DNA of 64,000 nucleotides from Methylobacterium sp. CB376 (GTDB lineage Bacteria; Pseudomonadota; Alphaproteobacteria; Rhizobiales; Beijerinckiaceae). Both the position numbers and the translations under genes were made by a program. The notes beneath the pieces were generated by a model. That model was not told the origin of the DNA, did no database searches, and saw nothing but the letters and a program-made list of their open reading frames with translations. Every line of letters starts with the position of its first letter. Position 1 is the first letter of the stretch. Location of the stretch: NCBI RefSeq assembly GCF_029714205.1, contig NZ_CP121648.1, forward strand, positions 7,572,459-7,636,458. The letters are read 5' to 3'. Of this stretch, positions 34,201 through 42,400 are shown in pieces.

Positions 34201-35196
34201 GAGCCGCCGCAGGCCGGCGGCGAGTTCCTCCGGGGAGGTCGTCGCGAGGCGGATGCCCGCCGTGCCGAGGGTTCCGCCGATCGCCGCCGTGTCGAAGGCC
34301 AGGACGGGCAGGTCGAAGGCCATCGCCTCCAGCAGGGGTACGCCGAAACCCTCGTGCTCGCTGAAGGAGACGTAGGCGTCCGCCGTCCGGTAATGGCCGT
34401 AGAGGTCCTCCTCCGACACGTGCCCGGTCACCTGCACGCGATCCTGCAATCCGGATCGCGCGATCTCGCGCAGCAGGTCGTCGGCGTAGCGCTCGCCGTC
34501 GCCGCGGTGCCCGACGAGCGTCAGGAACAGCGGGTGATCGAATGCGTCGCGGTACCGCTTCATGAAATCGACGAGGTGGATCTGTCCCTTGTTCGCGCAG
34601 ATCCTCCCGACGAACAGGAGCTGGTAACGGGGCTCCGAGAGCTGCTGCAATCTCTGATTAAATGGGCGCGTCCGGATCTCCGTGAAATCGCGCAGGAGCG
34701 GGATCACGACCGGCGAATCGTACCCGCGCCGCACCAGTTCGGCCGCGTTGAACGCGGAGTCCGCGATCGCGACCGGGGCGAAGCGCCGGAGGTCCTGGAG
34801 CTGGTGCAGGCCGAGCGCGGCATAATGGCGGAGGGCGCCTCCGGGCTCGAAGAATTCTGGAGGTGTAATATTGTGGTATACTAGGATTTTCTTGCAATCG
34901 ATAGCCTCGATCAAGGGCAGAAGATCGTGACCCATCGAATGATGGACGAGAAGTATATCATCCGGATTGGCATCAATTTCCTCAATCAAATTCAACCTGT
35001 CGGATAGACGATCATCTCTGTGTTGAACGTAAATTTCGGATCTCAGACCCCGTTCCGCGAGAATGTCTTTGATATAGAACATCGCGTTCGTTACGGCATC
35101 CCCGACCGCAGACCCCGAATGGAATTGAAATAATCGGAAGTCTTGCATCTCGCAGCCGTATAATAAAGCGCCGATACTATAAGTCTTGGTTTGCAT
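31234..35196 (-). CDS. Giant protein with three GT4-like glycosyltransferase domains and DUF4214-like tail
   Basis: At 1320 residues this is the second longest gene here. Domain 1 (about residues 15-375) has YQLLFVGRICANKGQ and the nucleotide-sugar site SEHEGFGVPLLEAMAFDLPV. Domain 2 (about 395-755) has FVFLHVSSGLARKGIEELLL and PSRGEGFNLPAAEAMAHGLP. Domain 3 (about 764-1140) has KLGWVSTWNTRCGIATYSEF and IAFPYQHSGESASGAVRYGL, whose EX7E acidic positions are less canonical. The last 150 residues hold two DUF4214-like units (VAYRRLLRRDADPGGLAAAL and LALYARLLKRP). It probably builds a surface polysaccharide or glycosylates an exported protein. The start could be the ATG at 35148. Confidence 0.85.
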   Translation of the reverse strand: MQTKTYSIGALLYGCEMQDFRLFQFHSGSAVGDAVTNAMFYIKDILAERGLRSEIYVQHRDDRLSDRLNLIEEIDANPDDILLVHHSMGHDLLPLIEAIDCKKILVYHNITPPEFFEPGGALRHYAALGLHQLQDLRRFAPVAIADSAFNAAELVRRGYDSPVVIPLLRDFTEIRTRPFNQRLQQLSEPRYQLLFVGRICANKGQIHLVDFMKRYRDAFDHPLFLTLVGHRGDGERYADDLLREIARSGLQDRVQVTGHVSEEDLYGHYRTADAYVSFSEHEGFGVPLLEAMAFDLPVLAFDTAAIGGTLGTAGIRLATTSPEELAAGLRRLFTDGPYRRAVKRAQRRRLQDFARDTVAQALMAFLTPHLPPGLIVRDAAPASGRRGARARAPEVRRQYIVEGPCETSYSLALMNRRLADALDRRAATEAMLVPMEGVPGYVLDEAGVAANPEVRPLLEPLPLAPEATIVSVRNMYPLRPAGMLGDLHLAALAWEESEINHSACRLINRYLDGLLALTAFVRRVYRNSGISVPAVVCGLGIEHAPVLPRPARAAAPFVFLHVSSGLARKGIEELLLAYAAAFTRRDPVELVIKTHRNQTNVVQTWYDRVIRNSPNAPVVRIIFDDLDADQLAGLNAAADAVVLPSRGEGFNLPAAEAMAHGLPVIVTGYSGQMDFCSDENAWLVDYDFELSTSHLGAAQAMWVRARIDDLAARMRSVFAQRSDHTTLQKSLRGQQTVSTMTWTAASEMIKAFVDRIDGTMPSKKLKLGWVSTWNTRCGIATYSEFLVSHLPENWFDITIFSNHWDTLRPDSGNVVRNWTDRRENLDRLLIDVKEQGIDVVVFQYNYGFHTLQALADAVSALSAMGVDSYVFFHKTAPAVSDGELESIAAHADAFAKATRLVVHSVNDVNRLKQFGLVDNVVKIPHGVMRPTGFDPASVRRFLNLGDVGPVIGCYGFLLPPKGILELILAFSVLLGQYPDALLLLVNALHPAPEAEEELERCRSLIATLGLADRVIMITDFLEDQETHLLLQACDVIAFPYQHSGESASGAVRYGLSALRPVVTTPLALFDDVRDLVHQASGCSPFEVAEAIRGVLADPDLAAALRARQERWIGQHEWSVIAERFAHMVVGLYEDHHDVRVLRGAPAQAPAPRGDRAASTPGPTVDHLASLKDELFVQVAYRRLLRRDADPGGLAAALSALRDGLSRAVFWRSLSESAEGRAARGRAASGGRAEIIRLEQFEGEDDDAFVLALYARLLKRPSNEQERSAHLAFLRGGGSRDELVRSFLTSDEFITLNQPVHVQWTSRAPVDVRRNDGDDDL

Positions 35197-35792
35197 AGAG
35201 TCAGTGTAGCTGCGTGTAACATCAACAGGTCAAGCGGGTCAACCGATGGTCGAGCACGGCTCCGCCTCACCCCGTGCGAGGTGATCGTGTGCCGTCCATG
35301 GGCGGTCGCGCGCGTCGCCCCGCTCGCCGCAGAGGCCGCGCCCCGCATCGGCCGCGATCCCCTCCGCACGGGCGCGCGGCCCCGGCCGCTCCCGATGGGC
35401 AGCCCGGGCAGCGGAGCGCTTCGGCCTCGCGCGCCACCTGGCACCACCAGCTGGCGTCACCCCTGGGCGACGGCGGCGGCCCGCTCGCCGCGTCCGGGCT
35501 CGGCCGGCCGACCCGCGTTCGCGCGACGAGTCCGAAGTTCCGCTCCGTCGCCTCGCGCGCGGCGCCGGCGCGGGCTTGCCGCGATCACCCGCCCCGGACC
35601 GCCGGGATCGGCCGGGTCCGGCGGCGGGCGCCGATCACGGGCCCTCGTGCCGCGCGGGCGGTCGAGGGCGACGCGGACCTGCCGGTCGGCGACGAGCGGC
35701 GCCGCGCGGGCCCGCACCCCGGCCTTCTCCCGACGCCCGCCCAGCCGCGCGAGGGCCGGCCTCGCCCGCGCCGGGCCCCGATCCCGGGGCCG
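35197..35792. other. Region without a supported gene
   Basis: About 600 bp of very GC-rich sequence between two leftward glycan genes. The open frames are Arg/Pro/Ala-rich shadows. The first 50 bp (AT-richer) probably hold the promoter and leader of the giant glycosyltransferase gene. Confidence 0.5.
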
Positions 35793-37361
35793 TCACGCCG
35801 CCATCCCGCCGCCCGACCGGGTGATCACGATCGCGATCGGTTCGCGGCTGTAGGCCGGATCGACGTACGGCTCGACCTGCCAAGCGGTCTCGGAGCCGCC
35901 CAGTCGTTCCGCGAGGGCGTCGACGATCTGCCGGTGATCGGACCCGGCGATCCCGATCATGAGCGCGACGCCGTCCGCGGCCAGGAGCGGCAAGGCGTCG
36001 ACCAGTGTGGCGAGCCGCACCGCGAGGTCCGCGCTCTGATCATCGATCATGAGCTCCACCGACGCGGGAAGACGGCCCCGGAGCGACGCGCCCGGTTCCC
36101 CATCCGCGTGCACGGTCGAGATGGAGACCCGCTTGTGACGCACGGCTTGGTCGCGCGTGACCGCGGTGACCGTCGAGCCCGGGAACACCTCGCTCAGGAA
36201 CTCCAGGTCGAACCCGGTCCGAAACGCGCGTCCCGGCCGAAACCCCGGCAGCCCCGGATAGAGGTGGCGGATGCCGAACTTCACGATGGTGGGAGACGAC
36301 CAGCGCGACGCGAGGGAATCGAGCAGCCTGGCGCAGGGCGGCTCCCCTTCGAGCGACGAGAAACCCGCGTCCATGATGGTGGACACGGCGTCGGCGCGCG
36401 TCACGCCCGCGGGCGGGTTGATGAGGCGGGCCGCGTTCAGCATCTGGGTTCGGACGGAGACCCGCTGCAGCGGATCGGACCGGTATACGGACGACTTCGT
36501 TTCCGCCGGAATGGCGCCATCTCCGATGGAGAATTGCGAAATGTAATGTGCATGCGCGGCCGTCTCGCGGAAGATCTGGCCCCACTCGAAGGCCGGATCC
36601 CGCATCAGGGCCGCCAGCCAGGACGTGAGCCAGGAATGCACGATCCTGACGTCGGGCCATCCTCCGCATTCCCAGACCTCCTTCCACATCCTGCAGTAGC
36701 AATTGTACTGCTCGGCGTTGAGCGCCGCGTCGGAGAACGTGAAGTCGCGCCCGATCAGCTCCGGATGGTAGAGCATGAAGTTCAGGAGGTCCTGGTCGTT
36801 GGTGCAGAGCTCCGGCGGCACGGCGCCGCCGTCGCGCAGGCGCTCGCGCCACCCGCGCAGGAAGGCCGCGACGCCCGGCTTGTCCGACCGAAACAGGATC
36901 ACTCCGGCATTCACGTAGCCGCGCCGGCGCGTGTCGATGAGGGAGGTCGCGGCCCAGTTCCCGTTGACCTGCTCGACCCCATTCTCGCATTCGGCCATCG
37001 CCAGGAAGTCGTAATCGTCAAGCCTGTCGAATGCATGACTCAGATCGCCGATCACCAAAGTGTCGCCGTCTATCGACAATGTATAATCGAAAGGGGAGCG
37101 ATCGCATATCATGACTTTCAAAGAAGGTAATTTTCCTTCGGATTTCAGGTAGGCGAGATATTCGGAGTCGCTCTCTGACTCGATCAAGGGGCAGACATGA
37201 TCGAAAATATCGCTGAAATTCTTCTTGGTTTCGTCAACGGCGTCCGTGAAGATGGCGATGCCGAGATCCGGATTGGTCGCCCTCAGGCTCTTGGCCGATT
37301 CGATGCAGCTCTCGACGTATCGAGCACCGTACGCGCAGTATATCGCTCCACGGTTGTTCAT
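35793..37361 (-). CDS. GT8-like glycosyltransferase fused to a methyltransferase-like domain
   Basis: A 522-residue protein. Residues 1-270 are a nucleotide-diphospho-sugar transferase: MNNRGAIYCAYGARYVESCI, the metal-binding DGD at 98-100 within YTLSIDGDTLVIGDL, GYVNAGVILFRSDKPG and CTNDQDLLNFMLYHPELIG. Residues 300-522 have a Rossmann-like order of strands (TIVKFGIRHLYPGLPGFRPG, ELMIDDQSADLAVRLATLVD, GVALMIGIAGSDHRQIVDAL) resembling a class I methyltransferase without a clear glycine-rich motif. Such fusion suggests sequential modification of one glycan. It belongs to the same leftward block as the giant glycosyltransferase. Confidence 0.75.
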   Translation of the reverse strand: MNNRGAIYCAYGARYVESCIESAKSLRATNPDLGIAIFTDAVDETKKNFSDIFDHVCPLIESESDSEYLAYLKSEGKLPSLKVMICDRSPFDYTLSIDGDTLVIGDLSHAFDRLDDYDFLAMAECENGVEQVNGNWAATSLIDTRRRGYVNAGVILFRSDKPGVAAFLRGWRERLRDGGAVPPELCTNDQDLLNFMLYHPELIGRDFTFSDAALNAEQYNCYCRMWKEVWECGGWPDVRIVHSWLTSWLAALMRDPAFEWGQIFRETAAHAHYISQFSIGDGAIPAETKSSVYRSDPLQRVSVRTQMLNAARLINPPAGVTRADAVSTIMDAGFSSLEGEPPCARLLDSLASRWSSPTIVKFGIRHLYPGLPGFRPGRAFRTGFDLEFLSEVFPGSTVTAVTRDQAVRHKRVSISTVHADGEPGASLRGRLPASVELMIDDQSADLAVRLATLVDALPLLAADGVALMIGIAGSDHRQIVDALAERLGGSETAWQVEPYVDPAYSREPIAIVITRSGGGMAA

Positions 37362-37727
37362 TCTTCATCTCCTGCGACCGCCATCCCGACGCCACGGAAC
37401 TGGCGGGCGAGCCCGATCCGCCGGACCGGCCTCGTCATCGACGCGCGCGGACGAGCGCCGGCCCGCGGCCTGCGCGGGGGCGAACCGATATCGTCCCCGC
37501 CGGGAAACAGGCCGGCGGCCATTCGGTCAAGGCATCGCGGGCGCCCATCCCCGACGGGCGCGGTCCAACCCTTCCGGCCCGCGGCCCCCTGCCCCGTCCG
37601 CGGGCGATCCCGCGCGCGGGATCGGGGGCCGGGGAATGCGAAGCGCCCCGGGTGGCGGAGGGGCGGCGGAGGCCGCCCCCGCGATCCGCGTCACGCCCCC
37701 GCTGGCGCTCCGAGGCGGGGGGCAGAG
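37362..37727. other. Region without a supported gene
   Basis: GC-rich intergenic DNA between two leftward genes; no protein-like frame or RNA signal seen. Confidence 0.5.
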
Positions 37728-38483
37728 TCAATCGACGTGGGACGCCAAGTGCGCCGGCAGCTGCCAGTCGACCTTCGGGTCCGGATGGTGCGCCGGCGGC
37801 TCCTTGCTGCCCCTCCAGGCGAAGCCGACGCCGTTCGACGTCTGGCAGGCGCGAGTCTTCCAGCCCTTCCATTTCAAATAGTCCAGGCCCTCGCCGACGG
37901 CCGGACAGTAGATGTCGTGGAAAACGATGATGGACTCCGGCAACATGTACCGTTCGACGGCGACGGTATCGACCAGCGGTGCCGGATAACCGTGGTCGCC
38001 GTCGAGAAGCGCGAAGGACCAGCGAGGCCGTTCGCCGTTCCGGCGAGCGATCTCGATCGGGATGCCGGGACTGATACCGGCGTGGAGGCGGCAGTTCTGG
38101 AGCACGTCCGCGGCGCGAAGAGACGCCACGATCTCCTCCTTCCGGTCGGTCCCGAGGATCGGGTCGACCACCTCGAAACACGAGAAATTCCTGGCAAAGT
38201 GCGCGGTGGTCCAAGCGTAGTAGCAGCCGATTTCCAAGCCGACGCCGTGGTTGAATATCTTGGACGCGTTGTACATCAGTATAACTTCGTCGCGGTTTGC
38301 GTAGCCGATCTTCTCGAGCGACGCGTGGCAGTACCACGCGTGCGAGAGTCCCTCACGCACGCCAAGCTCCAGCCTGCCCCAGGGCGGCGAGTCCGGCGGC
38401 CCCGAGGCCAAATTCGGAAAAGCGTCATCTAAGAAAATTGTCTCAAGATTCGGAGAAACGTAATCACCTGGACGTAACGACAT
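37728..38483 (-). CDS. Class I SAM-dependent methyltransferase (Methyltransf_24-like)
   Basis: A 251-residue protein from the ATG at 38483, with GAGGTAG 9 bases upstream. Motif I is GVGLEIGCYYAWTTAHFARN; CFEVVDPILGTDRKEEIVAS supplies the second acidic strand. RWSFALLDGDHGYPAPLVDT, then PESIIVFHDIYCPAVGEGLD, is the pattern of the Methyltransf_24 group found in glycan clusters. It probably methylates a sugar precursor or glycan. Confidence 0.76.
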   Translation of the reverse strand: MSLRPGDYVSPNLETIFLDDAFPNLASGPPDSPPWGRLELGVREGLSHAWYCHASLEKIGYANRDEVILMYNASKIFNHGVGLEIGCYYAWTTAHFARNFSCFEVVDPILGTDRKEEIVASLRAADVLQNCRLHAGISPGIPIEIARRNGERPRWSFALLDGDHGYPAPLVDTVAVERYMLPESIIVFHDIYCPAVGEGLDYLKWKGWKTRACQTSNGVGFAWRGSKEPPAHHPDPKVDWQLPAHLASHVD

Positions 38484-39177
38484 TAGTTCTACCTCGTGAA
38501 CTGACGGAGTTCGATAACATGTTGTGGAACAGACACAATGCCGGTGCGGTAAAAGGTTAGCTGCTGGGCCACAGCATGGCAAGAACTCCCGCCCGGTCGG
38601 TGCAAGCAGTGCCCGGTTCGGGAACGTGTCAGTGCTCGGCGGCGCCCGCGCTCCATTTCTGCCGCGCGATCCGCCCGGCGATCCCGGGCGCGGATCCCCG
38701 CCGGCCCGCCGGCAGGGGCCGCGGCGCGCGAACCCGCGGTCCGGCCGGCGCGGGAGCGTGCGGGACAACCCGCGGTCGCGGGCCGGATCGGCAGCGGCGC
38801 AACCCGATGTGCGGCGCCGGATCCCGGCCCCGACGGCACGACGGTGAGGCGGGACGATGAGCCCGCTCGACATCTTCGCCATCGGCACCTTCCTCAGCGA
38901 TCTCGCCGACGCCGTGCCGTCGCTCGTCGGCCTCGCGACGCCGCGCGAGGCCGAGCGGCGCGCCCGCGCCCTGCCCCCGCCGGACGGGACACGGGCGAGC
39001 GGTCCCCGGGCGAGGGGTGACGCCCACGCCCCGGCGCGCTTGATCCGAATCAATGCCGCGCGCCTCCACCGGACCCAGGGCTCGGATGCAGGCCGCCGCG
39101 TCGCGCGGTCCCGCTGGTCGGAGCCGGCGGGGCGCTCGCCGGCCGAAGCCGTTGCAAGCAAGAGGGATGGGGGCCCG
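38484..39177. other. Region without a supported gene
   Basis: The first 80 bp are AT-rich and likely hold the promoter of the leftward methyltransferase. A plus-strand frame from 38857 (MSPLDIFAIGTFLSDLADAV) leads in frame into the next gene, but its middle is low complexity, so I start that gene at 39178. Confidence 0.45.
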
Positions 39178-39405
39178 ATGAGCGCTCTGTCGCCGCCGCT
39201 GCTGTGGACGTTCGGGTTCCTGCTCGGATGCGCGGGACTGCGAACGTCGAGCCGCTACGCGCACCACCTGACGCCGGCTCTGACCTGGGTCGCGGTCGTG
39301 CTGGCCTTCGCCGTCCTGTTCGCTCTGAGCCTGCGGACGGACACGGCCCCGGAGCGAGTCCTCGGACGCGATCCCGCGACGATCTCGTTCCTCGAAGCGT
39401 TGTAG
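39178..39405 (+). CDS. Small two-helix membrane protein, paralogue of 39979-40206
   Basis: A 75-residue protein from the ATG at 39178, with GAGGGATGGGG upstream. It has two predicted transmembrane helices (LLWTFGFLLGCAGLRTSS, then TWVAVVLAFAVLFALSL). It shares the order [small residues]-F-LGCA-L-x(4)-RYA-x(3)-TP-L-W-x-A-V-L-x-V with the protein encoded 570 bp downstream, indicating an old duplication. Function unknown. Confidence 0.6.
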   Translation: MSALSPPLLWTFGFLLGCAGLRTSSRYAHHLTPALTWVAVVLAFAVLFALSLRTDTAPERVLGRDPATISFLEAL

Positions 39406-39504
39406 AAGGCCGGCGAGGCGGCGGTCGCATCGGACCGCCGCGGTTGTAGGCCGGATCAAAGCGGGCGAGCGCGCGCTGCCCGCCCTCTGATCGCGGGGGA
39501 TCGT

Positions 39505-39831
39505 GTGAGTGCGGCTCGTCACAACTTCGCCTCTCTGCCCGTTCTGGCGGCTCTGGCCTCGGTCGGCGCGGTTCTCGGCGCCGCCGCGCAGGACCGTCCC
39601 GCGACCACGGCCATGAGTTGCGGGCAGGCCCGGGGTCTGCTGAGGGCGCGCGGCGCCCTGGTGATGGGCACCGGCGGCTTCACCTACGACCGCTTCGTGC
39701 GCGACCGCAGCTTCTGCGAGCCGACGGAAGTGACCGCGAACGCCTTCGTGCCGACGCGCGACAATCCCCAGTGCCTGGTCGGGTACCGCTGCATCGAGCC
39801 CGGGCGGGACTGGTTCGGCGACGACGAGTAG
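39505..39831 (+). CDS. Small exported cysteine-containing protein
   Basis: A 108-residue protein starting at a GTG. It has a signal peptide (LPVLAALASVGAVLGAAAQ) and a mature domain with four cysteines (AMSCGQARGLLRARGALVMG, RSFCEPTEV, NPQCLVGYRCIEP). This pattern (SCxxARxLVxxxGAxVMxTG-YDRFV...C...CxVGYxC) is shared by small conserved exported proteins of Hyphomicrobiales. Two disulfides are likely. It lies between two paralogous membrane proteins, and all three are rightward. Confidence 0.68.
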   Translation: MSAARHNFASLPVLAALASVGAVLGAAAQDRPATTAMSCGQARGLLRARGALVMGTGGFTYDRFVRDRSFCEPTEVTANAFVPTRDNPQCLVGYRCIEPGRDWFGDDE

Positions 39832-39978
39832 CGCCCGGGACGCGGTCGCCCGCGCTCCGGCTCCGGTCGCGTCGAACCCCGCGGCACTCGTGCCCGCGGC
39901 CCAGCCATGCAATCGCTGACGGTGCGTCGCAGCAATCGGCGCAGTAGTTTCGTTGCGACGCGAAGCAAGGAGGAGCCG

Positions 39979-40206
39979 ATGGAAGCCCTCGCCATGCCGC
40001 TGGCATCGGCGGCGGTGTTCACGCTGGGATGCGCCATCCTGCAGGTGTTCGGGCGCTACGCGGAGCGTTTCACCCCCGTCCTGGCCTGGACCGCGATGCT
40101 GCTCTGCGCGGCCGTGCTCATGGTCGCCAGCGTGCAACATCGGATCGCCCGTGGCGGCGACGATCAGATGCTGCTACCCGACCCCTGGCTCTCGACGATC
40201 CCCTGA
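39979..40206 (+). CDS. Small two-helix membrane protein
   Basis: A 75-residue protein, with AGGAGG ending 5 bases before the ATG. Helices are MPLASAAVFTLGCAILQVFG and LAWTAMLLCAAVLMVASV. It is paralogous to the protein at 39178-39405. Its stop codon lies inside the first unit of a 13-bp tandem repeat. Confidence 0.6.
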   Translation: MEALAMPLASAAVFTLGCAILQVFGRYAERFTPVLAWTAMLLCAAVLMVASVQHRIARGGDDQMLLPDPWLSTIP

Positions 40207-40253
40207 GTCTCGCCCCTGAGTCTCGCCCCTGAGTCTCGCCCCTGAGTCTCGGG
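40203..40253. repeat. 13-bp tandem repeat, four units
   Basis: CTGAGTCTCGCCC is repeated three times exactly, then a fourth copy ends GGG instead of CCC. The TGA stop of the membrane protein gene is within unit one. Confidence 0.85.
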
Positions 40254-40317
40254 CCGGCGCGGGAGACCGGCGCGCTCCTCGGTTCCCTCGACCGCACGGG
40301 TCGGCTACGGTCACGCT

Positions 40318-41049
40318 ATGACGATTTCCTACGCCCAGCGCCTTGAGGACATCCTCCTGCTGCGTGCCCTGCGCGACGTGGAGCGCGGATTCTACGTCGA
40401 TCTCGGCGCCCACGACCCCGTCATCGATTCCGTCACCAAGCTGTTCTACGAGGCCGGTTGGTCGGGGATCAACGTCGAGCCGTCGCCGCACTGGTTCGCG
40501 AAGCTCGCGGCGGACCGGCCGCGCGACGTCAACCTCAACCTCGCGGTGACGGACCGTTCCGGCACGCTCACCTTCCACGAACTGACCGGCACCGGCCTCT
40601 CCACCGCCTCCGACCTCTTCGCCGAGCGGCACGTGGCGGCCGGGTTCGAGCGCGTCACCTACGAGGTGCCGACCCGCACGCTGGCGGAGATCTGCGAGGC
40701 GCATGCCCCCGGTCCGATCCACTTCCTGAAGATCGACGTCGAGGGGAGCGAGGAGGCCGCCCTGCGCGGCATGGATTTCCGCCGCTTCCGCCCCTGGATC
40801 ATCCTGGCGGAGGCGACCGAGCCGCTCACGGACGTGCCGAGCTTCGCCGCCTGGGACCCGCTCCTGGTGGAAGCCGGCTACGACTTCGTGCTGTTCGACG
40901 GGCTCAACCGGTTCTACGTCGCGCGGGAGCGCCCGGAACTGGCGCGGTTCTTCGTGTGCCCGGCGGACGATTACGTGCGGGCCTGGGCCGTGCGCGCGGA
41001 GGAAGCGATGCACCGCGAGATCGCCGCGCTCAAGGCGCGCCCGGCCTGA
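40318..41049 (+). CDS. FkbM-family methyltransferase
   Basis: A 243-residue enzyme (MTISYAQRLEDILLLRALRD). Motif I is RGFYVDLGAHDPVIDSVTKL near residue 24, INVEPSPHWFAKL is the acidic second strand, and the family-defining HFLKIDVEGSEEAALRGMDF lies near residue 135. This branch (start SYAQRLEDILLLRAL) is common in polysaccharide clusters and O-methylates sugars. It is the last glycan-type gene before the core region. It is convergent with mutY. Confidence 0.85.
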   Translation: MTISYAQRLEDILLLRALRDVERGFYVDLGAHDPVIDSVTKLFYEAGWSGINVEPSPHWFAKLAADRPRDVNLNLAVTDRSGTLTFHELTGTGLSTASDLFAERHVAAGFERVTYEVPTRTLAEICEAHAPGPIHFLKIDVEGSEEAALRGMDFRRFRPWIILAEATEPLTDVPSFAAWDPLLVEAGYDFVLFDGLNRFYVARERPELARFFVCPADDYVRAWAVRAEEAMHREIAALKARPA

Positions 41050-41061
41050 TCGGCGCCGGCC

Positions 41062-42279
41062 TCAGCGCTTGCGCGGCCCGTCCTTGCGGATGGGCGCGGC
41101 CGAGGCCGGGCGGCGCGGCAGCACCTTCGGCAGCGGGCCCCGCCGCGGGGCGGCCGGGGGCTCGGGCGGCGTGGCGAGGTCCGGCGGCGGGGCGGGCGGC
41201 GGCGCCGGCGCGGGCCGCGGCTCCAGGGCATGGGCCAGCACCTTCCTCATCGCCCCGGGGAGGGGCTCGTCCGCGAGCGCGTCGCGGGGGGTGAAGCGCA
41301 TGCCCTCCGGCGCCTCGGTGCGGGCCGCGACGCGGGCGAGGAAGACCGTCAGTTCGAGCGGGAAATGCGTGAAGGTGTGGCGCACCACCCCGGGCAGCCG
41401 CTTCCAGCGGGCATCGAGCGGCGCGTCGAGCAGGCCGTGGGCGGGGTCGTAATCCGGCGTCCAGGCGCTCGTCGGCGGCTCCGCCATGCTGCCGAGCAGC
41501 CCCTCGGGCGGGCGGGTGCGCAGCAGCACCGCCTCGTCGCCGGCCCGCACCGCCACGAAGGCGGCGCCGCGGCGCAGGAGGCCGGGCTCCCGCCGGACCT
41601 TGCGCGGGAAGCTCTCCTGCAGCCCCTCGGCGCGGGCCCGGCAGGGCGCCATCCAGGGGCAGAGGGCGCAGGCCGGCCGCTTGGGCGTGCACAGCGTCGC
41701 GCCGAGATCCATCACCGCCTGCGCGAAATCGCCCGGCCGCGTCCGCGGCACCAGCGATTCGGCGAGCGCCCGGATCTCCGCCCGCGCCGCCGGCAGCGGC
41801 GTCTCGATCGCGAAGAGCCGCGACACCACCCGCTCGACGTTGCCGTCCACGGCGGCGGCCGGCCGGTCGAAGGCGATCGCCGCGATGGCCCCGGCCGTGT
41901 AGGCGCCGATGCCCGGGAGCCGGCGCAGCCCCTCCACCGTGTCGGGGAAGCCGCCCGCCGCCGCCACGGCCTTGGCGCAGGCGTGGAGGTTGCGGGCCCG
42001 CGAGTAGTAGCCGAGCCCCGCCCAGGCGCTCATCACCGCCTCCTCGGGGGCCGCGGCGAGCGCCGCCACGGTCGGGAACCGCTCCAGGAAGCGGGCGAAA
42101 TAGGGCTTCACCGCAGCGACGGTGGTCTGCTGCAGCATGATCTCCGACAGCCAGACCCGGTAGGGATCGGGCACGCTGCCCGGCGCGGCGCGCCAGGGCA
42201 GCGTGCGGCGGTGGCGGTCGTACCAGACCAGGAGGTCGGCTGCGTCCGGCCTTGAGTGCGACGCGGCGGGCGCTACCAT
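41062..42279 (-). CDS. mutY: A/G-specific adenine DNA glycosylase MutY
   Basis: A 405-residue base-excision repair enzyme that removes adenine mispaired with 8-oxoguanine. The EndoIII-type domain has IMLQQTTVAAVKPYFARFLE near residue 46, the helix-hairpin-helix LPGIGAYTAGAIAAIAF near 119 with the catalytic Asp in AVDGNVERVVSRL, and the [4Fe-4S] loop C-x6-C-x2-C-x5-C near 197-213 (CTPKRPACALCPWMAPC). A NUDIX-like recognition domain follows (FVAVRAGDEAVLLRTRPPEG), then a Pro-rich tail about 60 residues longer than in E. coli. It diverges from the DUF721 gene. Confidence 0.94.
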   Translation of the reverse strand: MVAPAASHSRPDAADLLVWYDRHRRTLPWRAAPGSVPDPYRVWLSEIMLQQTTVAAVKPYFARFLERFPTVAALAAAPEEAVMSAWAGLGYYSRARNLHACAKAVAAAGGFPDTVEGLRRLPGIGAYTAGAIAAIAFDRPAAAVDGNVERVVSRLFAIETPLPAARAEIRALAESLVPRTRPGDFAQAVMDLGATLCTPKRPACALCPWMAPCRARAEGLQESFPRKVRREPGLLRRGAAFVAVRAGDEAVLLRTRPPEGLLGSMAEPPTSAWTPDYDPAHGLLDAPLDARWKRLPGVVRHTFTHFPLELTVFLARVAARTEAPEGMRFTPRDALADEPLPGAMRKVLAHALEPRPAPAPPPAPPPDLATPPEPPAAPRRGPLPKVLPRRPASAAPIRKDGPRKR

Positions 42280-42400
42280 GCCGCCTCGCTTAGCCCGTTT
42301 TCCCGCCCCTGGGGAGCGGCCTCGCGGCGCCCTCCCGGGGGAACGAAGCCTTCATGCCCGCCGGGGTCTCGTGCTCCGCAAACGCCAGGATGACGCCCCG

